A program made the translations under genes and the position numbers. The notes beneath the pieces are model-generated. The model worked only from the letters and a program-made list of their open reading frames with translations, was not told the origin of the DNA and ran no database searches. A stretch of DNA of 64,000 nucleotides from JANOSH01 sp031415695 (lineage in GTDB: Bacteria > Actinomycetota > Acidimicrobiia > Acidimicrobiales > Ilumatobacteraceae), in assembly GCA_031415695.1 (NCBI GenBank), contig JANOSH010000031.1, positions 1-64,000 on the forward strand, written 5' to 3'. Positions within the stretch are counted from its first letter, which is position 1. Each line of letters begins with the position of its first letter. Shown piece after piece: positions 44,591-53,290 of this stretch.

Positions 44591-45034
44591 GTGAGGGCAG
44601 TCGAGTTAAAAATTCCGTCGGAAATGGGCTATGAGAAGCTGGCCATGGCACTAGCTGAACAATGCGCTCGGCTCATGGGGTTTGCGGACAGTCGGGTGGA
44701 GGACGTCAAGACCGCAGTGTCAGAGGCCTGTATCAACGCCATGGAACACGGCAACGCGTCTGACGTGACCACCAAAGTTTTCGTCACCATGACCATTGAC
44801 GACGATCGACTCGCCATCGATGTCGCCGACGAGGGACGTTGTGGCCCCCCACCGAGCGATGTAAAGGTGCCAGACTTGGAGGCCCAGATTGCCGGTTTCG
44901 AAGCCCCAGGGGGCATGGGGTTGTTCGTCATCAAGGCCCTCGTCGACGAGGCAGACTTCGTCGAGCCCGGGCTCGGGTTCGGGAACCAGTTCCGCATGGT
45001 CATTCACCTCCAGCCGAAAGAGACCCTCACGTGA
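44591..45034 (+). CDS. RsbW-like anti-sigma/serine kinase (HATPase_c)
   Basis: The 147-residue protein carries the GHKL ATPase boxes of the RsbW/SpoIIAB group: N-box VKTAVSEACINAMEHGN, G1 VADEGRCGPPP and G2 PGGMGLFVIKALVDEADF. These kinases phosphorylate a STAS antagonist and bind a target, classically a sigma factor. GTG 44591 was chosen because GGAGG (44581-44585) sits 5 nt upstream; ATG 44561 overlapping the cyclase stop is the alternative. The stop overlaps the STAS gene as GTGA, so kinase and antagonist are coupled. Confidence 0.88.
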   Translation: MRAVELKIPSEMGYEKLAMALAEQCARLMGFADSRVEDVKTAVSEACINAMEHGNASDVTTKVFVTMTIDDDRLAIDVADEGRCGPPPSDVKVPDLEAQIAGFEAPGGMGLFVIKALVDEADFVEPGLGFGNQFRMVIHLQPKETLT

Positions 45035-45378
45035 GCAGCGCACTCCAAATAGCGATCCGTCGTGAGCCAGCGGCGGCCGTCATCGAGCTTCACGGCGACG
45101 TGAATTCTGACGGCGAGGCCGCGGTCACGGGTGCCTATGACGACCTGACGGCCACCGGCGCGTCCACGGTGTTGCTGGACCTGTCGCGCGCCCAGTACAT
45201 CAACACCTCCGGGATCTCGCTGCTCATCACCGTGGCGATGGCGGCTAAGAAGGCCGGCATCGTCGTTCTTGTCTCGGGTGCCAGCCCGCACTACAAGAAG
45301 GTATTCGATCTGGTGCGCTTCTCGTCATTCGTGACCATGTTCGAAACCGAGGCCGAGGCATTGCACAGCCTCACCTGA
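45031..45378 (+). CDS. STAS-domain anti-sigma factor antagonist
   Basis: The 115-residue STAS protein has AAAVIELHGDVNSDGEAAVTGAYDDL, the phosphorylation loop LDLSRAQYINTSGISLLI with the conserved Ser in NTSG, and RFSSFVTMFETEAEAL. It is the expected substrate of the upstream kinase and of the SpoIIE phosphatase that starts the operon. GTG 45031 overlaps the kinase stop. No sigma factor gene follows, so the downstream output is unknown. Confidence 0.9.
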   Translation: MSSALQIAIRREPAAAVIELHGDVNSDGEAAVTGAYDDLTATGASTVLLDLSRAQYINTSGISLLITVAMAAKKAGIVVLVSGASPHYKKVFDLVRFSSFVTMFETEAEALHSLT

Positions 45379-45385
45379 CACCAGC

Positions 45386-45398
45386 TATAAGCTGCGGT
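45386..45398 (+). promoter_or_regulatory. Leaderless -10 box of the 45.4-kb gene
   Basis: TATAAG at 45386-45391 lies 7 nt before ATG 45399, and there is no ribosome-binding-like sequence between them. This suggests independent, leaderless transcription of the next gene rather than read-through from the STAS operon. TTGCAC at 45361-45366 is a possible but widely spaced -35. Confidence 0.45.
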
Positions 45399-46262
45399 AT
45401 GGCACGTCATCGCTTGAGCGGTCGCCGGGTAAGAATTCTCGCACTTGTCCTTATGGCTGTTGCCCTCGCCGGTGTGGCGGTCCGCCTGGGAACTGCTCGG
45501 CGAGGTGTGACGACGCCACTCGTGCTCGCTGAGGTTCGCGAGCGTTACGCCGCTTTGGCCACCACGGATGCCGGAGCCTCACCAATCGCGCCCGCTTACT
45601 CAGGACAAGAACCGACGGTCCGAGGGACGACGATCACAGCGGTGGCAGCGAGCCCGGCAATGCCACTGCTGCCCTTGCCGGGTGTTTATGTGTATGCGAC
45701 GACGGGTGGAGATTCGGTAGATGCGCTAAACGGTGATCGCCACGTGTATCCGGCGAGCACGACCGTGACCGTTGTGGCGGAATCGTGTGGGGTGACACAG
45801 CGATGGGACGTGGCGGTGCAGCGATGGGAGCAATGGACGCGCTGCATCCAGGGGAACGGCATCGTCGAGGTGGCACGGATCAATTACGACGAGTTCTTCA
45901 GTCGCGGGCAGACCGACACATACCGCTGCGACGGATTACCGCGGCCGGTCGACGCCGTCGCCGGTGCCGAATGGACCGCTACCTGCCGCCAGGGCGAGAC
46001 CGTGCAGACGGTGCGAGGTGTCGTGGTTGGCGAGGCCGAAGTACGGGTGGGTGACCGTCCGGTGGTCACGACGCGCGTACGGGTCACGATCGACAATGGC
46101 CATGCGGCGGATGTTCAGATCACCGACACCTGGTTCCTGCGGGGGTCGGACCTGATCGTCGCTCAATCGGCCATGAACACTACGACGAACTCGACCTTCG
46201 TGGGCGACGTCCACTACCGGGAGAACTACCTGATCACCCTTACCTCACTTGAGCCTCTGTAG
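45399..46262 (+). CDS. Membrane-anchored or secreted protein of unknown function
   Basis: The 287-residue protein has a basic N-terminus and one hydrophobic segment at about residues 12-30 (RILALVLMAVALAGVAVRLG). There is no lipobox Cys, so it is probably an uncleaved anchor. The exported part has GVYVYATTGGDSVDALNGDRHVYPASTTVTV, paired cysteines (CGVTQRWD...WTRCIQG; YRCDGL...TATCRQGE) and a C-terminal VHYRENYLITLTSLEPL. Conserved hypothetical actinobacterial exported proteins of similar design exist, but I cannot name a family or function. Confidence 0.75.
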   Translation: MARHRLSGRRVRILALVLMAVALAGVAVRLGTARRGVTTPLVLAEVRERYAALATTDAGASPIAPAYSGQEPTVRGTTITAVAASPAMPLLPLPGVYVYATTGGDSVDALNGDRHVYPASTTVTVVAESCGVTQRWDVAVQRWEQWTRCIQGNGIVEVARINYDEFFSRGQTDTYRCDGLPRPVDAVAGAEWTATCRQGETVQTVRGVVVGEAEVRVGDRPVVTTRVRVTIDNGHAADVQITDTWFLRGSDLIVAQSAMNTTTNSTFVGDVHYRENYLITLTSLEPL

Positions 46263-46326
46263 GTGACGATGAGGCACGTGAATGGGCGCTATCAGGCCTC
46301 CGCCCGCCGATGATCGCCGAGGAGAT

Positions 46327-47290
46327 TCACTGCCATACGACCGACCACGTCTGGAACTTCGAGCTGCGGTACCGGCGATGGCGGATACGCCATCCGCCAG
46401 GGTGTTCGAGACGGCTCGACGGTTCGTAGTGTTCTGGCTCACGATCGAACTCGTCGCGGACCGGTCGGATCCGGATGGCCTCGAGCCGGCCATCGCGGCG
46501 GGCCGTCGTCATCGTATCGGTGAGCTCAGGCACCGCCGACTTCGTCTGCACCGTGACGAGCAGTTCCTTGGTGTCGGCTCCATCGGTGATGGCCGGTGGG
46601 ACAGTAATCAGAACCGTCAGCACCGCCGCGATGCCCACGACGACGACCGGGGCGAACCGGGGCGTGCGGACGGTGGCAGTGGCCGATCGATCCTTGAAGG
46701 CCTGCGCGCCGACACCGGCCAGGAGGACGACCGGGATCAGGGGGTGCATCGCTAGCCACGCAAACTTCTCGCCCGCCCACGAGTAGACTGCGAACTGGAC
46801 GACCGCCGCGGCGACGAACCACCCGCCGACGAGAGATCGGTGCCTGACGGCGACCTCTGCGCCGACCTCTGCGCCGACGAGCGCCACCGCGATGATGAGC
46901 TATTCACAGCCCGCGTACACCGTGGCGTAGAAGTACCAGTGCTGGCTGCCCCGTCCCACCTGTGCTGAGTGAGCCAATACCTCATGCCGTCGAAGACGGT
47001 GGTGCTCCACATCCAGGGCAAAAGTCCCCATCCGACGCATCCGGGAGAAGAACCGACGGGCGGAGCCAACGGGCGACCTCGACGCGACGACCGCGAGCAC
47101 GACGACAAAGCACGCACCGGCAAATCCGAGGATGAACACGGTCTCCTTCAGCGTGAAACTCAGCGCAAGCAATGCGCCTGCGCCGATCACGTGACGAGGT
47201 TTCGGTTCGATCAGCGCATGGGCGACCACCAGGATCAGCCCGAGGGATACGAGGCCGACAAGCGAGTCCTCACGGCCCTGCGGGTCACCG
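46327..47290 (-). pseudogene. Agl23/ArnT-like membrane glycosyltransferase relic
   Basis: The minus strand carries REDSLVGLVSLGLILVVAHALIEPKPRHVIGAGALLALSFTLKETVFILGFAGACFV. After frame changes come WSTTVFDGMRYWLTQH, QVGRGSQHWYFYATVYAG and a stop, then GWFVAAAVVQFAVYSWAGEKFAWLAMHPLIPVVLLAGVGAQAF. These are consecutive pieces of a TIGR03663/Agl23-type multi-spanning protein (usually over 500 residues). At least two frame changes and one stop separate them, and both ends are missing. Confidence 0.65.
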
Positions 47291-48771
47291 TTAGCATCGC
47301 TGCTCTATCGCGTGACCCGGTTTGTCGGCCTCGCGCGCTTCCCGATTTACTTTTTCTGCGACGAGGCCACCCAGGCCACCCCTGCGTGGTTCGTGCACTC
47401 GCGGACGGCGTTGGAGTTCCGACGCGCCGACACTGACGCCCTGCTCGCCGACGCCAGCGTCGCTCACCACATCCGCCACTACCAACGCATGATGGGCCGC
47501 CACGTGGGGGTTGGTGTCTTCACCGCCGGGTTGGCTCCGACCGCCAACGGTGCTGGTTGGAACAACACCAATGTCATCGTCACCTACACCTGTGGTCACC
47601 TCATGTCGGGGACGGCCAGTTGTGGCCCGGACCAGACCGTGTCGACCGAGGGTTCAGCAGTTCCTTACTCGGGTACGGCCGTTGACAATGCGGGTAATAC
47701 CGCCACGGCATCGGGAACGGTGAAGATCGATAAGACGGTGCCGACCATCTCGGCCGGTTTCTCGCCGGCGGCCAATGGTGCTGGTTGGAACAACACCAAT
47801 GTCACGGTCACCTATACCTGCGGTGATCTCCTGTCGGGGTGGCCAGTTGTGGCCCGGACGAGTTGTTGTCGACCGAGGGTTCAGCAGTTCCCTACTCGGG
47901 TACGGCCGTTGACAATGCGGGCAACCCGGCCACGGCATCGGGAACGGTGAAGATCGACATGACGGTGCCGACTATCTCGGCCGGGTTGTCACCAGCGGCC
48001 AACCTTGCTGGTTGGAACAAGACCAATGTGAACGTCACCTACACCTGCGCCGACGCTCTGTCGGGGGTGGCCAGTTGTGGCCCGAACCAGTTGCTGTCCA
48101 CCGAGGGTTCAGCGGTTGGTTACTCGGGTACCGCAGTCGACAATGCCGGTAATACCAGTGCGGCGGTGTCGGGAACGGTGAAGATCGATAAGACCGCACC
48201 GACGGTTGCGGTCACCGGTGTGGCCAACGGTGCGCAATATGTGTTGGGTAGCGTCCCGGTAGCTGGTTGCAGCACCACCGACACGTTGTCGGGTGTAGCT
48301 ACGGCGGCGACGGTCACATCGTCGGGTGGTCCGGTCGGCTTCATTACCACTACGTGCTCGGGAGGCACCGACGTGGCCAGCAACGCCGCATCGTCCGTCA
48401 GCGTGACCTACAGCATCATTTATGCCTTCACCGGGTTCTTCCAGCCCGTTGACAACTTGCCCGCTCGCAGCAGCGTCAAGGCCGGTAGTGCGATCCCGGT
48501 GAAGTTCAGCCTCGGCGGCAACCAGGGTCTGGGCATCATGGCGGCTGGCTTCCCAACCTCTATCACCTCGACATGCGACCTCCCTGCGCCCGAAGACGTG
48601 GTGGAAGAAACGGTCACGGCCGGCAATAGCAGCCTGTCGTACGATGCGGTGGCCAACCAGTATGTATACGTCTGGAAGACCGACAAGGCGTGGGCGGGAT
48701 CCTGTCGCACGCTGACGGTGAAGCTGGCCGACGGAACCATCCACCAGGCCCTCTTCAAGCTCTTGAAGTAA
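47291..48771 (+). pseudogene. PxKF-domain surface protein with Ig-like repeats, frameshifted, fused to a glycosyltransferase scrap
   Basis: The first 40 residues (YRVTRFVGLARFPIYFFCDEATQA) look like the start of an ArnT-type glycosyltransferase. From about 47525 three 73-residue repeats follow (WNNTNVTVTYTC...LSGxASCGPD...STEGSAVPYSGTAVDNAGN...GTVKIDKTVPTI). The C-terminal PxKF domain ends the gene (YAFTGFFQPVDNLPARSSVKAGSAIPVKFSLGGNQGL...WAGSCRTLTVKLADG). At 47836-47839 the repeat has GGGG where the third copy has GGGGG, which shifts the frame. A signal peptide is absent, so the real 5' end was probably replaced. Relatives are exported, calcium- or glycan-linked surface proteins. Confidence 0.7.
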
Positions 48772-48782
48772 ACCTGCGGCTG

Positions 48783-48821
48783 AGCCCTCGTCCCGAGTTG
48801 TCGAAACTCGGGGCGGGGGCT
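48783..48821 (+). terminator. Strong hairpin after the PxKF gene
   Basis: A 17-bp stem with two G-U pairs: left arm 48783-48799 (AGCCCTCGTCCCGAGTT), loop GTCGA, right arm 48805-48821 (AACTCGGGGCGGGGGCT), followed by TCGTTCGTT. It lies 12 nt after the stop codon and is the best rho-independent-type terminator candidate in the window. Confidence 0.7.
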
Positions 48822-48969
48822 TCGTTCGTTAACCCGAGCGCGGTGCGGTCTCACGGCATGGAACGGTTCACGTTGTCGCCTCACGGCGCCGATACCTGGG
48901 TGGGTACCGGCCCTCAGTGAGCCTGGGGTGGGCTGTTCCGTTGCCACATCGTCGGTCTCAACCTTGAAG

Positions 48970-49220
48970 CCTCGTTCCACCCCCCGAGTCGACGGTTTCG
49001 CAATGACGTGAGGTCGATGCGTCCTAGTGCAGCGACGTTGACCTCGTAGAGGCCTCCGGGGTTGGTGATGCGGAAGCTCTTTGCGGTCATGCGCAGTTCG
49101 ATGGCGCGCCCACCGGGTCAGGGTGCAAGGTCGCGGTGAACCACGGCGTTGGCCACGAGTTCACGGACCGCGGCGAGCGGCGGCCATGTCTGATCGAAGA
49201 CGCGGCCAGCCGTGGTCGAT
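48970..49220 (-). pseudogene. AlbA_2/AAA_4 ATP-binding protein, internal relic
   Basis: The minus strand reads GRVFDQTWPPLAAVRELVANAVVHRDLAP, then a stop. Without frame change it reads RAIELRMTAKSFRITNPGGLYEVNVAALGRIDL. This matches the GHKL-like core of the AlbA_2 proteins (compare SVRELVGNALLHRDLSW...VVRSPGGLYGISVEELGR in the gene at 15.5-16.9 kb). Both the N-terminal AlbA_2 domain and the C-terminal HTH are gone. Confidence 0.65.
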
Positions 49221-49305
49221 TCGCCTGTTGTGAGTGATGGCTACGACGTGACCGCGACGAGCCGGTACAGCCGTTGAATTTCGCCAGCTCCCAACAGCTG
49301 CGACC

Positions 49306-49380
49306 GCGCACTTCGTAATGCTTCACCGCGCACTTCGACACTACAAGGCGGTATCAGTCGTTGAATTGGTCGAAGTGCGC
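49306..49380. repeat. GCGCACTTCG repeats forming a 12-bp inverted repeat
   Basis: GCGCACTTCGAC (49328-49339) pairs perfectly with GTCGAAGTGCGC (49369-49380). An additional direct copy GCGCACTTCG lies at 49306-49315. The motif TTGAATT also occurs near both ends (49274, 49361). It could be an operator or the scar of a small mobile element; no gene is present in 49221-49508. Confidence 0.45.
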
Positions 49381-49508
49381 GATGGCGGTGGCCGACGTGC
49401 GCGACCGGGTGGGCAAGGGCCCGACTTTTCGCTTGACTCCGCTGCGGTGGAAGGGCATGATCACGACACTTCCTCTCTCGCGACGACACTTCGCCATGGA
49501 GGACAGCC

Positions 49509-50268
49509 ATGCCATCTCGCCAACGGGCGCTCACCGGCCCACCCGCCGCCGCCGTCTTTGACCTTGACGGTTTCCGGGGCCAAACCTGGCCCGACCTGTG
49601 GTGCGTGCCCATTGGGGGAGTGTCGAGTTACCGCACCGTGCGCATACGGGATTGGCGGTCGCCCACGCTGCTCGGCGACGTACCGGTAGCGCCGATCGAG
49701 ACGGTGTTGCGGCACCTCAACCTAATACCCGACGACTTGATCGGGCATCCTGACGGCGTCGCGCCCATCGACCGGGTGGAGTTGGCGGTCGAACACGCCG
49801 CCCGCACGGGTGTGGGCCTGCGCCCTCGGCAGGGTGCGCGTACTCCGGGTGATGCCATGTTGAACACTGTTTTGGTGCGTCGACGAGCCGATGTCGCCCC
49901 GACCGAGAGCTACGCCGAAACACGGGCGGTGCAGTTGCTGAGGAGTTGGGACATCACGCCGTGGCGCCAGATCGCCGTGGCACGTCACGGTCGGGTGATG
50001 TTTCCGCGCTGACTTCATGATCCCGTTCCGGCCGGGAAGTCGTCGGCCAGACGTGGTCGGGCCAGGTGACGGTGTGCTCGTTGAGATCGACGGCCGCGAG
50101 TTCCACGATAACGATAACGATTTCGAGCGCGACCAGCGCCGTAACGCCACCTATAACGAACTGGGCTACCACTGGGTGAGTTTCACCCCTCACCAGATCG
50201 AGCACGACCCCCAACAGGTGCGGCGGGCGCTCGATGGGGCCACGCGCCGGGCGGGTCAGTCCTTGTAG
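49509..50268 (+). pseudogene. Endonuclease-fold (DUF559-like) protein with frameshift
   Basis: ATG 49509 has GGAGG 6 nt upstream. The first frame reads VFDLDGFRGQTWPDLWCVP, then GDVPVAPIETVLRHLNL and ESYAETRAVQLLRSWDITPWRQIAVARHGRVMFPR, and stops at about 50012. The next frame resumes DFMIPFRPGSRRPDVVGPGDGVLVEIDGREFH and FERDQRRNATYNELGYHWVSFTPHQIEHDPQQV. That is the DUF559/very-short-patch-repair-like nuclease core (EIDG...FERD). A small indel near 50010 separates them. Related actinobacterial proteins carry an AbiEi-like N-terminal HTH that is missing here. Confidence 0.65.
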
Positions 50269-50640
50269 TTGTGGGAGCCCGAGCCGTTCGGGCAGGTTGC
50301 AACCGAGTGAACGTTGCGTTGCTGTTCACGGGCGGCAGCCAGGTTTCGCCGAACGCCACAAGCCTGGCCCCACCGGCAGCGGCCTCGGTGATGAGCCCTA
50401 CGGCCATCAGCCTACGCTGCTGGGGTCAGTCGCGTCACCGCACGCCGGTATCTCGACTTTCTGAACCGTACAAATCGCGTCCAGATGCGCTCTCGGTATG
50501 GGTCGTCGGGCCGACCTCAGCATCTCTATTCTTCCGTTGAAACCGACGTCTCCCGACGCTGAACCGTTGTCAAAACCTGATGGTGAGGTACGGCCAGCGT
50601 CGGGCATGTGTCAATTTTCGGATCTCGCGGGCTCCGGCGC
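50269..50640 (-). other. Intergenic stretch with a nitrilase scrap
   Basis: The minus strand at about 50325-50410 reads AVGLITEAAAGGARLVAFGETWLPP, the first beta-alpha unit of the nitrilase superfamily with the catalytic glutamate (GETWLP). Nothing else of a nitrilase is present. The rest of the interval has no recognisable gene. Confidence 0.45.
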
Positions 50641-53154
50641 CTAGTCAAGGAGCCGATGATGGATGGCATAGGAGGTGGCCTCGGTGCGCCTGCGCACCCC
50701 GATCTTTCGATAGACGTTCACCAGGTGACGCTCGACGGTTGCAACGGATAAGTAGAGTTGCTCGGCGATCTGGCGGTTGGTGCAGCCTGACGCCACGAGC
50801 ACCAGCACCTCTATTTCCCTGCCGCTCAACCCGGCCGCGCCACGCGACGTGGCCGTTGCTCGGAACTGGGGTACCGGCCCATGTGAATCGGCGATCGTGG
50901 CGTCGAGATGGTGTTCGGCGACATTCTCGGCGTACACGATGGCCTCGTGGATGGCGTTGCTGCGCGAATAACGCATCCCGGTCTGCATCTCCGCGTCAAA
51001 CCGGGTGTCGCCGATCTTTAGCCGGGTTCGCGCCGCGAGCGTGTCGACGCGCTGTCGTTCGACAGGTGGCATAGCCCGATAGAACGAGGAGAAGTCGGCC
51101 ACGATGGCACCGTAGAACCGGGCGCTCGCTGCGGAGTCACCGATGAAGGAGGAAATGAACACGATGTCGGTCAAGCCGAACCCGATACACCTCCACTCCG
51201 ACGATGCTTGGGCCAAGGCCAGTCCGAGCGCAGTCCATTTTGCGGCAGAGCGGATGTCGCGCTGAACCCAAAAGACAGGTCCGAGGGAAACCGCCGCGAA
51301 GGCGGCGTTGCGCTTGTCGCCGTAAGCCAACGAGTCGTCGTATGCGCGGATCAATTCATCTTCGGCGAGGGTAATGTCGCCACGGAACATCAGCGTGGTG
51401 CCGTTCAACAGGGTGCCGATCGCGGCCAGACGAGCGTCGTCGTGCGCCAACGCCAACGCCCGCCCCCGTAGGGCTGCATCGTGGGCAGCGGCAAGGTCAC
51501 CGTTCGCCTGGTTGATGATCACCACGGAGTACAGGAACATCGAGGTCCACCAGACATGATCTTGTTCGACCGCAAGCGCCAGCCCCTCCTCGCAGAGCTG
51601 CAACGCACGTTGCGAGCGTTCGTGCTGCACCAAGCCGACCACCACGGATTCCAACGCCCGGAGCAGGCCGATCGGCTCGCCGATCTCGCGATGCAATGCC
51701 AGTCCGCGATCGAGGAACGCGATGGAATCGTCCGCACCCCGCCGGCCCTGGCCGATCAGGCCGCTCTCAGCGGATAGCCGACCGATCATGATGAGCGAGT
51801 CGCCCTCGATGCGAGGGTGAAGCGTGCCGACCTCGGCCATGGCGTACAACGCGTTCAGGCGGTTGCGTCCCTCCTCGACCCGCCCGCTATGACGCCAGAA
51901 CCACCCGAGCGCGCTCAGCATCGCCAGACCGGCTTGCACGTCGCCACCACGCTGCAACTCGGACAACGCGGCCATCATATTCAGATAGTCGGCCTTTAAC
52001 CCGGCCAGCCAACGGCCGTCGTCCCGGCTCTCCAGCCCGGCTTGCGCCTCGTGCGCCATCATCTGGAAGTACCGGCAGTGTCGGGCCTGCAACACCGCTC
52101 GCTCCCCAGGCCCAGAAAACTTCGCCAGCTCCTTCGCTGCGAACTCGCGAGTCGTTTCCAACATCCGGTAGCGGGTTTCCATACCCGGCTCCACCACTAC
52201 CAGGTGCAGGTTCACTAGCGACGAAAGATGTCCGAGCAACTCGGTCTCGCCGCTGGCGGCGCTTCTCTCGCCAGCGGCGCCGGGCGCGCACACCGCCTCC
52301 ACCGCAGCAAGGGTGCTGCCCGCCTCGAATATCGATAAGGACCGCAAGAGCGCCTGGGCTCCAGGGGCGAGTAGGTCGTAGCTCCAAGTGATGGTGCGTT
52401 CCAGCGTACGATGGCGCTCGGGGCTGTCGGCCGCACCGTTGGCCAACAGGCCCAGCGCGCCCGACCGGGAGCGCTCAAGGCGGTCGAGTAGCTCTGCGGG
52501 CGTGAGCATGGCGATCCAGGATGCGGCCAGTTCGATGGCGAGCGGTAGACCCTCCAACCGTTCGCACAGGTCTAAAACGCTGGCGGTGTTGTCGCCGCTC
52601 AACACGAACGCAGGTTGCGCGGAGCCGGCACGCTCGCAAAACAACAATATTGCGGGCGCTTCCGCCGAACCGATGGGCAATCGCTCCAGCTCATAGACCC
52701 GCTCACCACGAATGTGCAGCGGGGCGCGACTCGTCACCAGCACCGTGAGCAACGGGCACCGCTCTGTCAGAAAGCTGACGAATTCTGCCGCAGCGATGAC
52801 CTGCTCGAAGTTGTCCAGGACCAGCAGCGAGGACCGGTGGCGCAACGCATCGCACACCGCCTCCTCTACCGGTCGGTCGGCGCTTGCACGCACCTCGAGT
52901 ACCGCGGCAACGGCCGCAGCTACTCCAGGCGCGTCGGTGACACCAGCCAGAGCAACGAAGAACACCTGATCACCAAAGGCGGCGACGTGGTCATGGGCCA
53001 CCGCTGTCGCCAGCCGGGTCTTGCCGCCCCCACCGGTACCGACCACGGTGAGGACGGGCACCCCTTCGTCGATCAGGTCCCGCAACAATCCCCGGTCGAC
53101 GGTTCGTCCGATGATCTCCGAACGCGGCGAGGGCAGGGACCGGTGAGCTGCCAT
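50641..53154 (-). CDS. LuxR-type transcriptional regulator with ATPase (LAL/AfsR-like) domain
   Basis: The 837-residue protein has an NB-ARC-like ATPase at the start (VVGTGGGGKTRLATAVAHD; SLLVLDNFEQVIAAAEFV; VLVTSRAPLHIRGERVYELERLP; GLPLAIELAASW). TPR-like helices follow (RGGDVQAGLAMLSALGWFWRHSGRVEEG...). A C-terminal LuxR HTH ends it (LSGREIEVLVLVASGCTNRQIAEQLYLSVATVERHLVNVYRKIGV). It is a STAND-type regulator; ligand and targets are unknown. ATG 53154 starts 136 nt downstream of the large secreted protein gene on the same strand. Confidence 0.9.
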   Translation of the reverse strand: MAAHRSLPSPRSEIIGRTVDRGLLRDLIDEGVPVLTVVGTGGGGKTRLATAVAHDHVAAFGDQVFFVALAGVTDAPGVAAAVAAVLEVRASADRPVEEAVCDALRHRSSLLVLDNFEQVIAAAEFVSFLTERCPLLTVLVTSRAPLHIRGERVYELERLPIGSAEAPAILLFCERAGSAQPAFVLSGDNTASVLDLCERLEGLPLAIELAASWIAMLTPAELLDRLERSRSGALGLLANGAADSPERHRTLERTITWSYDLLAPGAQALLRSLSIFEAGSTLAAVEAVCAPGAAGERSAASGETELLGHLSSLVNLHLVVVEPGMETRYRMLETTREFAAKELAKFSGPGERAVLQARHCRYFQMMAHEAQAGLESRDDGRWLAGLKADYLNMMAALSELQRGGDVQAGLAMLSALGWFWRHSGRVEEGRNRLNALYAMAEVGTLHPRIEGDSLIMIGRLSAESGLIGQGRRGADDSIAFLDRGLALHREIGEPIGLLRALESVVVGLVQHERSQRALQLCEEGLALAVEQDHVWWTSMFLYSVVIINQANGDLAAAHDAALRGRALALAHDDARLAAIGTLLNGTTLMFRGDITLAEDELIRAYDDSLAYGDKRNAAFAAVSLGPVFWVQRDIRSAAKWTALGLALAQASSEWRCIGFGLTDIVFISSFIGDSAASARFYGAIVADFSSFYRAMPPVERQRVDTLAARTRLKIGDTRFDAEMQTGMRYSRSNAIHEAIVYAENVAEHHLDATIADSHGPVPQFRATATSRGAAGLSGREIEVLVLVASGCTNRQIAEQLYLSVATVERHLVNVYRKIGVRRRTEATSYAIHHRLLD

Positions 53155-53290
53155 GGATACGATCGTAGGCGCGCTGTGACACTTGGTTCCACGTCACTCA
53201 AGGCGGCACCCATGTCACGTACGGCGGGTCTGGCCTGCGAACATCGGAAGTGGCTGACGCTCATGCGTCCGCTCCGGTCGGCGATCCGGG

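Noticed and set aside
34495..45378. The signalling cluster as an antiviral CBASS-type or Pycsar system
   Set aside because: The cyclase is of the class III sAC type with ATPase/TPR parts, and no CD-NTase or recognised effector such as a TIR or nuclease is present; RsbU/W/V-type partners point to regulation. A Pycsar-like role was considered because of the cNMP-binding membrane protein, but the presence of kinase, phosphatase and STAS makes it unlikely.
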